DNA of 64,000 bases, from the NCBI GenBank assembly GCA_013399695.1, contig VXAU01000197.1:3932557-3996556 (forward strand). Reading direction: 5' to 3'. This DNA comes from Formicarius rufipectus (Eukaryota > Chordata > Aves > Passeriformes > Formicariidae). Both the position numbers and the translations under genes were made by a program. Positions 12,491 to 24,800 of the stretch are shown here, piece by piece. The notes below the pieces were generated by a model, which was not told the DNA's origin, did no database searches, and worked only from the letters and a program-made list of their open reading frames with translations. Positions within the stretch are counted from its first letter, which is position 1; each line of letters opens with the position of its first letter.

Positions 12491-13657
12491 GAAGCAGCCA
12501 TCAGCTGCTGGATCCAATTCAGTGATGGATCTGTCATGCCCCTGGATATTTATGACTCCAAAGACTTCTCCTTGTCAGCTACATCACTGGATGAGAAGGT
12601 GGTCTCCATTCACCACGACCCCAAGTTCAAGTGGCCTGTGATTGCTGCTGAGACAGAAGGCCAGGGGATGCTGGTGAAGGTAGAGATGGTGATCAGTGAA
12701 TCCTGCCAGAAATCCAAAAGGAAGAGCATCCTAGCTGTTGGAAGTGGTAGCATTAAAGTCAAGTTTGGTCAGGGTGATGCCAACCCCAACATCAGTGACA
12801 GCAAACACAGGGGTGCTGGTGTCCACCTAGAAAATCACGCCAGCGACCGGCGCCAGAAAAACACTTTGCAGGGGGGTGGTGGTCAGTATTACAGCTCCTC
12901 CATGGGCCATGAGCAGGGCAGGGGAACCACCACCCAGAGGTCTATTTTAAGCAGAAAAGAAGACAGAGAAAGCCTTCTGGATGACGACAGTCAGAACATG
13001 CCAATAGACTTCACGAGCTTCCCTGCGCAGGTGGATCTGCCAAGAAGCAACGGAGACTTGGAAGAGAACGACCTGGTCCAGTCACCCAGAGGACTCAGCG
13101 ACCTGGAGATAGGGATGTATGCTCTCCTGGGAGTCTTCTGCCTGGCAATTCTGGTCTTCCTTATCAATTGTGTCACTTTTGCTTTGAAGTACAGAAACAA
13201 ACAAGTTCCCTTTGAAGAGCAAGAAGGCATGAGCCACTCTCATGACTGGGTTGGGCTGAGCAACAGGACAGAACTTCTGGAGAATCACATAAATTTCTCA
13301 TCCCAACAAGATGAGTGTATCACAGCCATTGACAGAGGAGTGGACTATGAGGAGAGTAAATATCTTCTTAACACGAATGCCACCAAAAATATTAATGGAC
13401 AATCTTTCAGGTCCACTGAGACCACATTCACTGAAGGAAAAGAACAGAAAAGTGAACCAACTACTTCTCCTACCTCTAAGAGGAAACGGGTCAAATTCAC
13501 CACCTTTACCACCATCTCCTCTGATGATGGGTGTCCAACTGTCAACTCAATCTTGATGAGTAATGAGGATGACATAAAATGGGTCTGCCAGGATATGGAC
13601 CTGGGGGAGTGCAAAGAACTTAAAAACTATATGGAGAGATTACACGAAAATGCATAA
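12491..13657 (+). CDS. TMEM132D: TMEM132D terminal coding exon: ectodomain end, TM helix, cytoplasmic tail
   Basis: The last exon encodes 388 residues and the stop codon TAA. It opens with EAAISCWIQFSDGS after the acceptor at 12489-12490, joining SPKQ in phase 0. Exon residues 1-200 are ectodomain, including KFKWPVIAAETEGQG and a low-complexity juxtamembrane part. A single hydrophobic helix (about residues 208-231, DNA 13112-13183, core GVFCLAILVFLINCVTFA) is followed by the basic stop-transfer ALKYRNK, giving type I topology. The roughly 157-residue tail contains SHSHDWVGLSNRTELLENHI, the basic segment SKRKRVKFTTFTT and the end DIKWVCQDMDLG...MERLHENA. These match the TMEM132D C-terminal family. 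RVKF fits the PP1-docking RVxF pattern and FTTFTT fits the WAVE-complex WIRS pattern; both are inferences from pattern. The exon is intact. Confidence 0.97.
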   Translation, partial: EAAISCWIQFSDGSVMPLDIYDSKDFSLSATSLDEKVVSIHHDPKFKWPVIAAETEGQGMLVKVEMVISESCQKSKRKSILAVGSGSIKVKFGQGDANPNISDSKHRGAGVHLENHASDRRQKNTLQGGGGQYYSSSMGHEQGRGTTTQRSILSRKEDRESLLDDDSQNMPIDFTSFPAQVDLPRSNGDLEENDLVQSPRGLSDLEIGMYALLGVFCLAILVFLINCVTFALKYRNKQVPFEEQEGMSHSHDWVGLSNRTELLENHINFSSQQDECITAIDRGVDYEESKYLLNTNATKNINGQSFRSTETTFTEGKEQKSEPTTSPTSKRKRVKFTTFTTISSDDGCPTVNSILMSNEDDIKWVCQDMDLGECKELKNYMERLHENA

Positions 13658-15315
13658 TGAGACACAAAGACTTCGTTGTTTTGTTTGTTTGTTTTTCACT
13701 CACCTTCTGCCTTTAATTTTGGGTAGTGGGGCAAAATATTGTATTGCTAACAAGAATCAGTTGGTGGATAATAATGGAGCCCCAAGAAGCCACCCAAAAG
13801 CAGCTGGGAGAGCAGAGATCCTGGACAGCTCTTAAAATTCAAGTCTTCTCTGTGCTCAGAGATGGAAGTGAGAGATGTGTGCGTTTTTTTGATACATGGT
13901 AACACGAGAAAAAAACTTAGTGAAATAATATGGTTTCATTCTCTGAGCTTTCCCAGGAAATCAATAAATATAACAAACTCCAGTGCAGTTTGGATATTAC
14001 AAAGTTCACACAGCTCTACTGTTCAATATTGCAGGCTTTGGTTAAAAGCAAAAAATTGGTCTCAGAATAAATAGATCCACGAAAGAGCATGTCGTTCCAG
14101 CCACGTGCAGAGAATATCCATCCAAGAACATTCATTTAAAGCTGACAAAAACTAACAGTGTGAGCAAAGCGGTTCCCAGAGCTGAAGAGTCAGGAGTTTC
14201 CAAAGAATCTGGAGGGGGAAAAGGAGTAACTGGGCTGTTTACAAACCAGCATGTTTGCCTCTCAAGCACTGAGAATGGATACACATATAGAGTTAAAGCT
14301 GAAACTCTCTTTTTAAGTAGATGCCAAGGTAATAAACTTTGCCAGTCAATTTTCAGTATTTCTTAATTTGTAAAATAGGAGAAGATATAATCTATACTCA
14401 GAATATCACTTGTAATTAAGGAAAGTCTGTTTTGGAAAGTTTGAGAGAACGAGCTATTTTTAAAAGCCCACTTTCTTTGATTGTCCTGTTTGGAATTTGT
14501 ATTCCCAGCCACTTCCCTGGAGCTCTCCCCACCTGGTATCCTGAGGGCCCTTCCTGGTGCCAGTCAACTCTTCCTTCCCCTCCATGCACTCCTCCTCCAC
14601 GGTGTGCTCTTGCCAAGCACAGTCGCTGTCAGTACCACACTGGTACTTGCTTTAGATGCTGTCATTTACCAAAGCTGGCCTCTCTCTCTCTGGGTAAGTG
14701 TAAATTTTGTGCTGAACTTGGGCACCGGCAGCAGCTGCCTCTTTGTCCATCCCCTCCCCTTGGAGAGGTCAGGTTGTTCAGGTCCTCCTGCTCCTGCCTC
14801 CTTAGCCCCCTGCTCAGCACGTTTAGAGGGCACTCGGAGGTCACAGGGGAGTGCTGCACATTCAACATTGGAACCTGAACAGCTCAACTCAGTAGATAAC
14901 ATCGGTTTCTCCCAGAGGTGATGATTATCTTTTGTTTTCTTCTGATAAGGATGTACATACAGTAGGATTTCAGTGGTTACCCTGCCAATACCATGTGCCC
15001 TCCAGCCCTGAAAGCATGACATTTTTTGTGAGGTCCAAAAGCAGTCTCCATTGGCCAGTGGCAAAGTGCAAAGCACTAACTAAAATCCAGCTCATATTTC
15101 AAGTTTTCTTTTATTTTCCAGAGTAAGTCCTCACCCTCCTTTTGTTATTAAGTCTCTTTCCATCCTTGAATCTAGGTTGCTCAGTTTAGTACACACCCGC
15201 CCTCCCACAAACACTTAGATTGGATCCCTCTATATTTAGAATGTACTGTAGATTGTAAGAATGTAATATATATATTTATAAACATGCCAACTGTGAATAA
15301 AATTTGCATTTTAGT
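13658..15315 (+). other. TMEM132D: TMEM132D 3' untranslated region
   Basis: About 1.65 kb follows the TAA stop up to the last convincing poly(A) signal. A TTTG-rich run occurs at about 13676-13697. Weaker AATAAA hexamers at 13963, 14066 and 14331 could give shorter transcripts. The final 80 bases are AT-rich, as is common for 3' ends of neural transcripts. The open frames near 14.4-15.1 kb overlap each other on both strands and look like chance. Confidence 0.75.
15296..15301 (+). terminator. TMEM132D: Poly(A) signal AATAAA, likely main TMEM132D 3' end
   Basis: AATAAA sits in an AT-rich stretch and is followed by a T/G-containing region (TTTGCATTTTAGTGG, then CTTCATCTTTTTT) that suits a downstream element. 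Cleavage is expected about 10-25 bases further on. Another AATAAA at 15559 could extend the transcript. The choice is inferred from position and context. Confidence 0.65.
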
Positions 15316-15752
15316 GGCTTCATCTTTTTTCCTACTCTGAACGCCTCTTTCCTTTCACTGTCAGAACGTTTACCCTAAAAGAGACTGGCAGCAATATGGA
15401 GATGTGTCCTTTGATGAATCCATGAAGACTCGTGGCACAGTCTGGGCTCAAAGTTTTACATTGTGCAGTGTTGGGGGAGAACATTCAACATCAACAGCAT
15501 GTTATGCTACAAATGTATTTGCACCAAGTCACCCTTCTAAGATTTTAAACTATTTGCAAATAAATCCACATGCATCTTTCTAGCCTGAAAGCCCAATATG
15601 TGAGTTTCTGCTTTTGGTTTCTGGGTTTCTCCTGTTGGGAAGATCCACATTTAGCTAAACAGCTTTTAAGGCAATTTTAAAAGACTGGATGTAAATAGGG
15701 CAAATGTGCCCAAAGCTTTGGAGATCACCACTGCAACTCTCCTCAAAGCCTG

Positions 15753-15948
15753 GATGACCCAGCACAGGATGAAGTGCAGAGTAGTGAGGACAGCCCAGTG
15801 CAGGGTGAGGTGCAGAGCAGTGAGGACAACCCAGTGCAGAGTGAGGTGCAGAGCAGTGAGGACAGCCCAGTGCAGAGTGAGGTGCAGAGCAGTGAGGACA
15901 GCCCAGTGCAGGGTGAGGTGCAGAGCAGTGAGGACAGCCAGTGCAGGG
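15753..15948. repeat. Minisatellite, 36-bp unit, about 5.4 copies
   Basis: Units begin at 15753, 15789, 15825, 15861 and 15897, with a partial sixth ending at 15948. Units 2-5 are nearly identical, with core CCAGTGCAGRGTGAGGTGCA. Unit 1 is more diverged, as expected at an array edge. Because 36 is 12 codons, the array stays open in a fixed frame on both strands and yields a 202-codon + frame with a 12-residue Arg/Cys/Val-rich repeat. This frame lacks any recognisable domain outside the array and is not called as a gene. The array lies about 450 bp past the TMEM132D poly(A) signal. Confidence 0.94.
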
Positions 15949-18524
15949 CCCAGACTGTCTCTGGGTGAGCTTTCAGGGCAGGGGAGCAGCCTTGGTGCTG
16001 CAGCACAGCGTGGCAGGTTCCCAGTAGGTTCAAGCCGTGTTCTGACGCAGTCTTACCACAAATCCTGGAGCTATTTTAGGTGCTTTTTACACATCACTAC
16101 ACGGTGTCTGCAGAGACTCACCCTGAGTAATGAGGTGGTCAGGGCAGGAGTGTCCAGGTCTCAGCTGGCAGCCTGTGCACATCAGCCATGTGCGTGCAGG
16201 GTTGCCTTTCAAACGCGTCACCGCATGGGCGATCTCCTTCCTTTGGAAGAGCAGGTACAAGCCACGCTGGGAGCAGGCTGTCACAACTGCTTTGCCAACA
16301 AGCTGCTCTGGTAAATCCAGATTCCTGCCTTAGCTGCCTCTGGGGAACAGGAAGAACTAACAGCAAGTTCATCTGGTAGCACAAACCACCGAAATGCTCT
16401 CCAAGGACAAACAGCCACCAGCAACAGCATGAAGGATACTGATGTGCAGATTTGTGCCTGTCTGCTTGCTCAGAGGTCCCTGCTGTCTCTAACAGCTGTA
16501 ACTTGCTATTATCCACTGGGCAATGCTATAAATAATACATAGTATTTGGAGTGCTCTTTGTCCACAGTGCTCTGAGCAAGGTGGATTCCTTATTGATGCT
16601 GAGAACCCCAAGGTTAAGTGATGTGCCCGAAGTAACACTGGAAATCTATGGTAAAACTGCACTGTGCAGGATCCTCAGCTCTGCTCAAGGGGAAGCGAGA
16701 GTGAATTGTGGCCTCCTATATGCAAGCACACACTCTTAATTAATCTGCTAATAGCAGAATGAATAAATTTCCTATATTTTTGTATGGATGTATGTATCTG
16801 TTGGGGGGAAAGTGTTTGTGTATATTCACTTTTTGCACTGCACAGGGTCCACGCTTTTAAGCAACAGCTTCTGCACTGTGGAGCATCTGAAGGGGGAAAA
16901 GTTGTGTTCCAGGTAATCCTGGAGAAGGAGATCCCAACTGGCAAACAAGGAACCTAATTGCTATTCCCCATCATAAAAGATGGTGTTTGGATGCTGTGTA
17001 CACACAATGTTTTGCAGGTGTGGCTCCCATTGGTGATCACTCGAGCCTCTTAAAAAGCCCTGCTGACAGCAAGCAGTCTCCTGTGAGAGTTATTAATTAC
17101 ATGATTCTTTTTTCTTTGCTATTGCCTCCTTATTTTCATGGTCGAGTCTCTCTTGTGAGTAGTTAGACTGATAGACTGATAACTGGCATGTTTCAAAAGA
17201 AAATTTATCTGATGCAGTTTGGTTCTTTTTAGAGACTTTATGCATGAATACTATCAGGAATAGAAACTCGATGGTCCCATAAATCAGGTAAGCTGGTTCT
17301 TTGCTCTCTTCCTTCATTTTGAAGGCTTCCCCTTCAGCAGTCTTAAATATATAGTAGTTTAGACCAAGCTGCATTAATACGGGAGTGAACTCAAAGTCAG
17401 CAATGCAGCTAAATAATTGGTTTGAAACAAGACTTCTGTGGAGGTAAGAGACTTGAAAAACCAGAATAGGTATTAAATCGATGTGCAGCCTGCAATAAGT
17501 AGCTCTGGAAACTACTTTCACACCTCGTTTCCATAATGAATGAGATGTAAATGAAATGAGCACACTGGAGACCCTTTAGTTCAGCTCTGTGTATGAAAGA
17601 GCTTAAGGACTCATGTACTACAGCTTAGAAGACTCTTTCACCAGTGTCACTTAGGAGAGAGCATTGGTTGGACTTACATTTGTATCGATCAAAGTCCCGC
17701 AAACATCACTAAGGAATTAGCTCAGGGAAGGAGCTATCACTGCCAAATGGTGAGTTTAGGAAATGCCTTGAGCATTTAAAAAAAACTTTCTGAGATGAAT
17801 TTACTTAGTCCTGAAGGCTCAGGAACTCTGTCACATATTTCTGCATGTTTGTTGTAGCACCCATCCTTGCACAGCAGCCACACGTCGTACTGCCTGACAT
17901 CTGAAATCAGTTCTGTGTCACCATCAGCCTTCACTATCAGACATACCCAGGGTGATGGACCTGTTGGGACCAGGACAGTCGTGTGTCCTGCAGGAAAGCT
18001 CCCCATACCACAGGAGCAAGACCAACCATTCTTCGCTGCTATGCCTGGTTCCAGCATGAGCTGCCCCCTGAGGACAAGTAGGAGACAAGGAGAGCTCTGA
18101 AACAAGTTAGGGTATCACCCGCACAGTACTGAGGAGATAGGATTTGTGTTCTGCTTCCAGTTCATTTCTGTTTGAAAACTCACAGGTGGGGCCTGTTTAT
18201 GTACCTCCCACAAGGCATATGTTTAAACACCTTTCTGAATGGGTGTTTGCCCTCCCAACACCCATCATCTTCCTTGTGCATAAATAACATCTCTTCCCTG
18301 TGAAATTAGTGAATGTGCTGTTTGGCTTCCTGGTGAAAGCTTTAACAGATGAAGTTCAAAAATGGCAGCACTCATGGCCTGAGAATAGAGTACCTGATAC
18401 CTCGGTCCCATCATCAGGGCCAAGGTTATGTGAGTCAACCAAGTAGGCCTGAAACAGCATCATTTTCCACCTTTTGGCTGATTTGATATGAAGACCTCTG
18501 TCAACAAGTCCTTCATTATGCAGG

Positions 18525-18800
18525 CTTCCTGCTCCGGCTCCGCGAGGAGCAGCGAATTAAGCAGCCCACGAATGTAATATTAATGGCTGGAGAAGCAGCA
18601 CTGCTGCTCTGTTTGTATGTACTGCCAATGCTCGTTAGGAAACTCCCATCACATTGGCAAGGTGGCTGGTAGATCACACATGACAAGTTCCTCCAACTCT
18701 CTCCTTAAAGAAGCCCCCGGAGCCCGGAGGGGACACGCTCAGCGCTGAGTCACGTTCGTCTGCGGCGTCTGCCAGAACTCTCTTGCTCCTTCTCTCTGGA
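18525..18800. promoter_or_regulatory. CpG-bearing patch with AP-1/NF-E2-like site
   Basis: This short interval has more CG dinucleotides and G+C than its AT-rich surroundings, for example CCGGCTCCGCGAGG and the stretch around 18715-18775. It contains GCTGAGTCA, the reverse complement of the NF-E2/antioxidant-type core TGACTCAGC, at about 18744-18752. It could be an enhancer or a conserved noncoding element in the spacer. No gene start is evident, and function is inference only. Confidence 0.25.
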
Positions 18801-21800
18801 GGTGCAAACGAGGCCTCCTGGTGTGTCCCCCTCCTGCAGTCACAGACCCCTCTCTGTCTCTGACTGGTGCTGTGCTGGCACCCTGACAGTGCCTGGGTGG
18901 CAGCTCTTTGCTGCCTGAATTCCGTGGCACCCGACAGGGCTGGGATCAGCCGTGCCAGGGAGCTGCAGCTTTGAAGTGTAACAGGAACTTCGCTTAATCG
19001 CGTTCAGACCTTCGTTCCTACTAATTAAATTAGAGCTTCCTACACTCAGTTAACACACTAACGATGTAAAGACCAATGCAAAGAGCTTCACTGCTCAGCC
19101 CTGATATGAGACTGAAGAGGTGGCTAAGAGTCCCATTTCAGCATTTTAGTGAGAGCACAGTAAACACAGATGAACAGAGTGGAGGAGAAACAAGGATAGG
19201 AATAAGGAGACTGTACTTAGACTCTCCATGAGCACTGTTTAGGTCAGCACAGTGGATGTGTCCAGCCCAGGATGATCTGTATCCCTGAAGCACAGATGCA
19301 TCTCATGCCTCCATGTTTCTTCAGAAAATCCTTTGTCTGATAGACTGTGGACATCCATTTTCTATCCTGTTGTCATCAAGCCAAAACTCAAAATCACTGT
19401 GCTTTTCTTGGCCATTAATAACTTTTTACAGCTTTCTTCTATCAATCCTCTCAGGCCTAATCAATAGCTTTGCTCTTAGCAATTGGCATTCCCTTCTGTT
19501 CTGCCAGTTAGGATACCAAGGTCGAATCAGTCCCTTTTGTGTTTCTCCCTTAAATAAGTGGAATCAGACTGCAAAATATTTTGTAACACTGAAAAACCCC
19601 ATATATTGATCAGATCTTGCTCTATGCCAACCTCTCTACCCAGCCTTGACTGTAGCTTTAATGCAGCACTCAGAAATGTGTCTCTTGCAAGACCAGTTCA
19701 TAGAGCTGAAGAGGCATTTTTGGCAGGCTGCAAGTGCAAGTTCATATGGATTTTTTTTTCACTGCACACCCCAGCCCCTGAAGAGCAATAGGATTTTAAT
19801 CAGCTCTTCCAATTGCTTTGTCCCCTTATCTTGTATTGAGTTGGTGTCCCCCAATCCTAATGCACACGTGATGAGGGACTGTAATTGGAGAGGGTGGTCT
19901 TTTAATGCAATTGCAGTATGATTTCTGAGGCTACTAGGGATCGTTGCTGCAAGGCAGCAGTGAACAGGGAGGACAGCCAGACAAACTGAGCACCATTACT
20001 CAAATCAGGCCTTAAACCAGGGGAAATTTCCAGGTTTTGGAGCAGGAGCCAGGCCAAAGCACAAAGAAATTTGCTAGCAGCTTAATTATGCCACTTTGAT
20101 GCTCCTAAAAAAAAATAACATCACCCTCTCCTCCTTCGGAGTCACACCCTTACATCTTGAAAGCCTGGTTCAGCTTCTCACCCTCCCCTGCAATGGCCTT
20201 GGCTATAAACAGCCTCTCCTCCCTTGGTGGTGTAGGCTTGGAAGTTCTGAAGGGGATGGAGAAAGAGAGAACAGCAGAGAGCAGGAGAAGGGAGCAAAAG
20301 GGGATAGCTAAGCTGAGCCTCGGGGAGGTGGGTATTTTGTAGCCTGACCTGTTGGGAAGGGGAACAGCAGTCCACACTGCCATCTCTGGGCTTTGTGAGA
20401 TGCACACAGCCTGTCTGTGCTGGAGAGCTCCAGCCTAGCCCTGAGAGCAAGCCTGAGCTGGGAGGAGTGGGGCTGTCTCCAGCAGGATTTGTGGTGAGCC
20501 CAGTGTCCCCAGCTCAGCTTAGGAAGGGTCCAGGCTGTGCCCTCCCTGCCTCCTGCCTAGGACCAAGCTCCCACCCCCCAGAGTACATATCCCTGGTGGA
20601 AAGCTGCTGGATTAATCAGGAACTCCTAATCTGCTACCCAAGAGGGCTGGTGCTCCAGCACATGTAACACAAAGCACAAATCTCCAAGGGAGATGCCCCC
20701 ACTCATTAGTGTTATCTGCTGCTTTGGCTCAGGATGAGAGCAAAGGGTGGGAGATTATAATTTTCTGTTAGAAGGCAGCAGGAAGCCTTAAACAATACAT
20801 ATGCATGTATTTCTGTGTCTGTGTGTACATATATGTGTGCCTTATGTATATCTGAAGTAGACTTACTCTGTCCTCGTTTCTGGCTGTAATGCATCATTTC
20901 CTCACTACAGCTTCCCCATCCCCCATTTTAATATTTTCACTTACCATACTTTGAAGAGCTAGAAATAGCTTGTCAGATTGAGACAGCTCTTGAGAAGTTT
21001 AATTTTCCTAATGCTTGTTGGAAATCCCCTTTCTGAATCTGCAGGAATATTAAGGTTCTTAGCATGAGCTGTGCAGAGGGGGAATTTGCAAGTAAAGCTG
21101 TCAGGGAATTGCACTTGGGTTAGGAGAGGCTTGATGGGCAGCACGATGGGTGCAGGATGTGCCCCCGAGGAGGGAAGGATGCTGCTGAGCCAGCTGGGGG
21201 TGGCAGAGTTGGGAGGTGGGTGGGCAAGTGCCAACCGCTTGTTTTCTCCCTGCCAGAGCCAGGGAATAGAGACAGTCCCAGAAAATAAGAGCAGAGGCAC
21301 ATGGAGCGTTTACAAGCAAAGGTAATAGCCCTGATGGTTTTTGCTGCAGATTCCCCACCTGCATTTCTAATGTCTGTGTTCTGGCTGTCACAGCTGGTAG
21401 GATCTTGCTGTGCTCTGGCTCCTGGTTGCTGCCTCTGCAGAAGGTGCTCCCACATGACTGCAAGTGCCCTTGAACCCAAACAGGACCACTTGGGGACCCT
21501 CTCACATTAAAGGGTGCAGGGACAGGGCTAAAGGAAGCTTGAACAGGAGCTTTGCCAGTACTGTGCATTAGCTGAGTGTTCAGTGCTGTTCCCAGAAAGG
21601 CAGTGTGAATATGAATATTCTTCATGCAGACAGAGGAAATAAAAAGGTATTTTACAAGAAGCAGAGAAGAGCAAGTGTCTCAGAGCTATTGGCAGGGCCA
21701 GGGAAGCTCAGTCACTTGAGAACAGGTAACCTGCCCATGCCGGAGTCCTTGTGCTTTGTTCTGTGTCCAAATTTCACCCGGGGGCAGGGATCAATCCCCT

Positions 21801-24800
21801 GTGCCATCAGGGATGTCAATAAGCAGCCACATTTGCAAATGCCAGGCCCTAGCACCGACCCAGCAGGGCCTGTCCATGCCCAGCTGTGCTGGGCACAGCT
21901 GTGAGTGCTGGCACAGCCCAGACTCCACTGAACCGAGCCCACCACAGCCCAGGGCTGAGCTGAGCCCAGAGTTTCTGTGGCTGGAGCTGGGTCTGCAGCA
22001 GGCTGCAGATGGGAACTTGCTTTTATTTTTAATAAAAGGCAGATAATTTGTGAGTGGCAGTGCCAGGGAGTGTCTCCTTCCCCGTGGGCAGCTCTGCTCG
22101 CTGCTGGCTGGCACCTGGCTCAGAACACACCAAGGGCTCGCACGGGAGTTCCAAGATGCAGGTGTGTCATCAGCCCCCTTTTCTCCATCTTAAGCAGAAG
22201 CAAATAGTTGGTAACTATCAGAAAGGTCGATAATTCCTCCTCCTCTTTTACCACCTTCTGTTTTCCTCCTGAGTATCTGGCCTCAAAGAATTACTGAAAT
22301 TAAATATAGCAGTTTGGGCTGCCCCTTGTTCCCTGCTCTGTAATGTGCTGGAGTGGCACCTTTGTATTCATCCAACCATCCCCATCTCCTCAGATGTGCA
22401 GCTCACACAATAGTTATTGTTGTAGAAGGGACCTGGACTGAGCTCTTGCATTATTCAGTTCATTTATTTTGATACAATATTTGGAGCCACTTCATTAAAT
22501 TCTCTTACAATGTCCTGTCTTCTTTTTTTTTTTTTGTCTCCTTGCCAATGCCTGCCTCATACAGATAATATAGTACCAACAGTATGGGGTGTGGGGAGGT
22601 GGGGGAATAGACTTGTTTTCTATAAAAGAGGATGGCTATAAATTATTTAACTCGACTTACTGAACTGAGGATTCCCTCCCTTCCTCTTCCTCCCAAAAAA
22701 AGAGTGCAGCTAGCTTGAAACACCTCATTTGCTGGTAGCAGATACGGGCACTGAATACTCAGGACAATTAAGCCTTGAACAAATCAAAAAGCCTCCAGCT
22801 TTACAGCCAGAGTGGGGAATGCAGGAGACAGGATATATAAACACCTATTTACTGCCACTGAAAAATGAACCACAGTCTCTCTCACCTTCCAGTGTTTTCA
22901 TCCATGCAACAAATCAATCTCATGAATTTTTTTTTTATTTTTTTTTATTTTAATGTTCCAAATGCTGTGATCTGAGGAGGGACTGATGGAACACAGACTC
23001 TCCAGTTCCTCGGGGACTGCTGTTTTCCTGGCATTGGAGGATTTGACAGAGCTGCCAGGGATGTGGGGGAGCTTTCCCGCAAGTGTGCCTTGGGAGCTGT
23101 GCTCGGAGGGAAGGGGTAGCCTTTGGCTCAGCAGTTCACACTCTGCAGTGAGCAGGATGCACGTTGAAGAAGTGAGTTTTATAGAATGGAGTTCAGAAAA
23201 TAAACCCACTAAAATTATTCCCAGGTTAGGGTTATTTTTTTTCCCCAAGATTTCTATCCTGCCTCCTCAGAACGCTTCACACAGTATTTAAGATGCAAAG
23301 GCATAAGGACTCCCTTGCACTTGGAATTTGTCTACATTTGGAGCAGCTTTACAAGATTACCTTTCCTCCAAGCTCTCCCCATACACCTTGGGGCTGTGCT
23401 TCCTTGGCTAACACACTCAGGAGTGATCTGCATCTCCAGATTAGGCTCTTGCTCTGCAACCACACATGGTTTTCATGAGCAGTTAAGCTAACTGGAGTAA
23501 CAGAGCTAGTCCTCTGTAATTGTATGTAAACACATACTATGTTTCACCTGTTAGTCTTTATCTTTGCTCTTCATCATCCATGGCCAAAATACCTGAGGAA
23601 AGGTATGTACATGTTTGGAGTGGAAAGTTAAATAGCAAACTGGAGATAACTCTAGATCTCAATGATTTAGAAACAACTAGCTTTAATTTTAGCGTTGGAG
23701 AATACGCTTTGTGGGAATCTCCCTGACAGTGAAGACATGCAGTGGAGGAGTCAGACTCTTAACTCTTGTAGCAATTAAACCCGGTAGCTCTCAAGCAGGA
23801 GCCACAGAGCTGAGGAAACCTTGGCCCAGATCAAAAGGAATTTCTTCAGTGCAACATACTTAGAACCTTTGTGACAGCTACTGTAAATATGAGATGGCAA
23901 GAACTAATTGTGGTGATGAGAGAGGTAAAGACCTGGTGATTTATTCTTTTCTGTGACAGTAGCATTGAGAAAAGCTTCTCATTTCCATATGAATATTTTT
24001 GGCACTGCAGAGAAGCTTCTGGCCACTGCAGCACCCAAGAGCTGGGGGTTCATGGTCTCCTTCAGTGCAGCCCTTCTGCAGCAGCATAAATCTCCTCCTG
24101 TGACAGACGAGAGCTGCCCAGCCAAAGGCAGCCAAAATTCTTTTTCACCCTAATTGCTCTGCAGCCTGTTCCTCCTTCAAAAAGTACCTTTGCTGAAATA
24201 TTGCAGTGACCATAAATTTTATATGCATTGAGAGAGGAGCATGATTATTTGGCTGTTTAGACTGTCTTTGCCCCTAAATGCAGAACACAGTTATACGTGA
24301 ACCTGCTGTGATGATTCGCTGATTGTCTTTAGTCAAGAGGCTGAGGCAGCTCTTTGGAAACAAGTTAACAGCAGATTCTTTTTAAGGGTGATTGTTAATT
24401 ATTTGCCCTCCTAGTAGTGCTGGATGGTCACTAACTAGCAGGGAGCGCTTGGGGCTTGCTTTTTGCCTTGAATCCCCTGGAAGATACGTCTTGCTGGGTG
24501 GTGCTGGTGGGTTGGCTGTCGCCAGCAGCTTTGCTTTGGGACAGCTCATGGGGGACAGAGCTGATGACAAACCAGAGCATCTCCTGGCAGGGTCTGGAGA
24601 GAGAGGCCCTGGTCACTTTTAGATCTCTAACTAGAACATGACACAGACAAGATAGGAAAGAATCAATGGGCTTCTCTTCCGTTTCTTTGGGGCTGGTGGT
24701 GGGTTTCACTTCTCTTAAGGGAGATGTTTTCAGCATCTCTTGCTGAGTTTGGGGAGTCTCACACGTTCACAGGGGCTTTTACATGAGGTGCCAAGATAGT

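Noticed and set aside
14416..15126. Overlapping frames of 130-150 codons within the TMEM132D 3'UTR
   Set aside because: Frames on both strands overlap one another, have no domain and lie before the main poly(A) signal of TMEM132D.
15706..16314. 202-codon + frame in the spacer
   Set aside because: It is held open mainly by the 36-bp minisatellite, whose unit is a multiple of three; the flanks show no known domain and the opposite strand is open too.
17093..17563. 156-codon open frame on the minus strand
   Set aside because: It has no recognisable domain. With random sequence about one ATG-started frame of this length is expected in 64 kb on both strands, so chance explains it.
22580..22606. 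G-rich stretch (GGGGTGTGGGGAGGTGGGGG) as a G-quadruplex
   Set aside because: Only three runs of three or more G are present, so a canonical four-run quadruplex is not formed.
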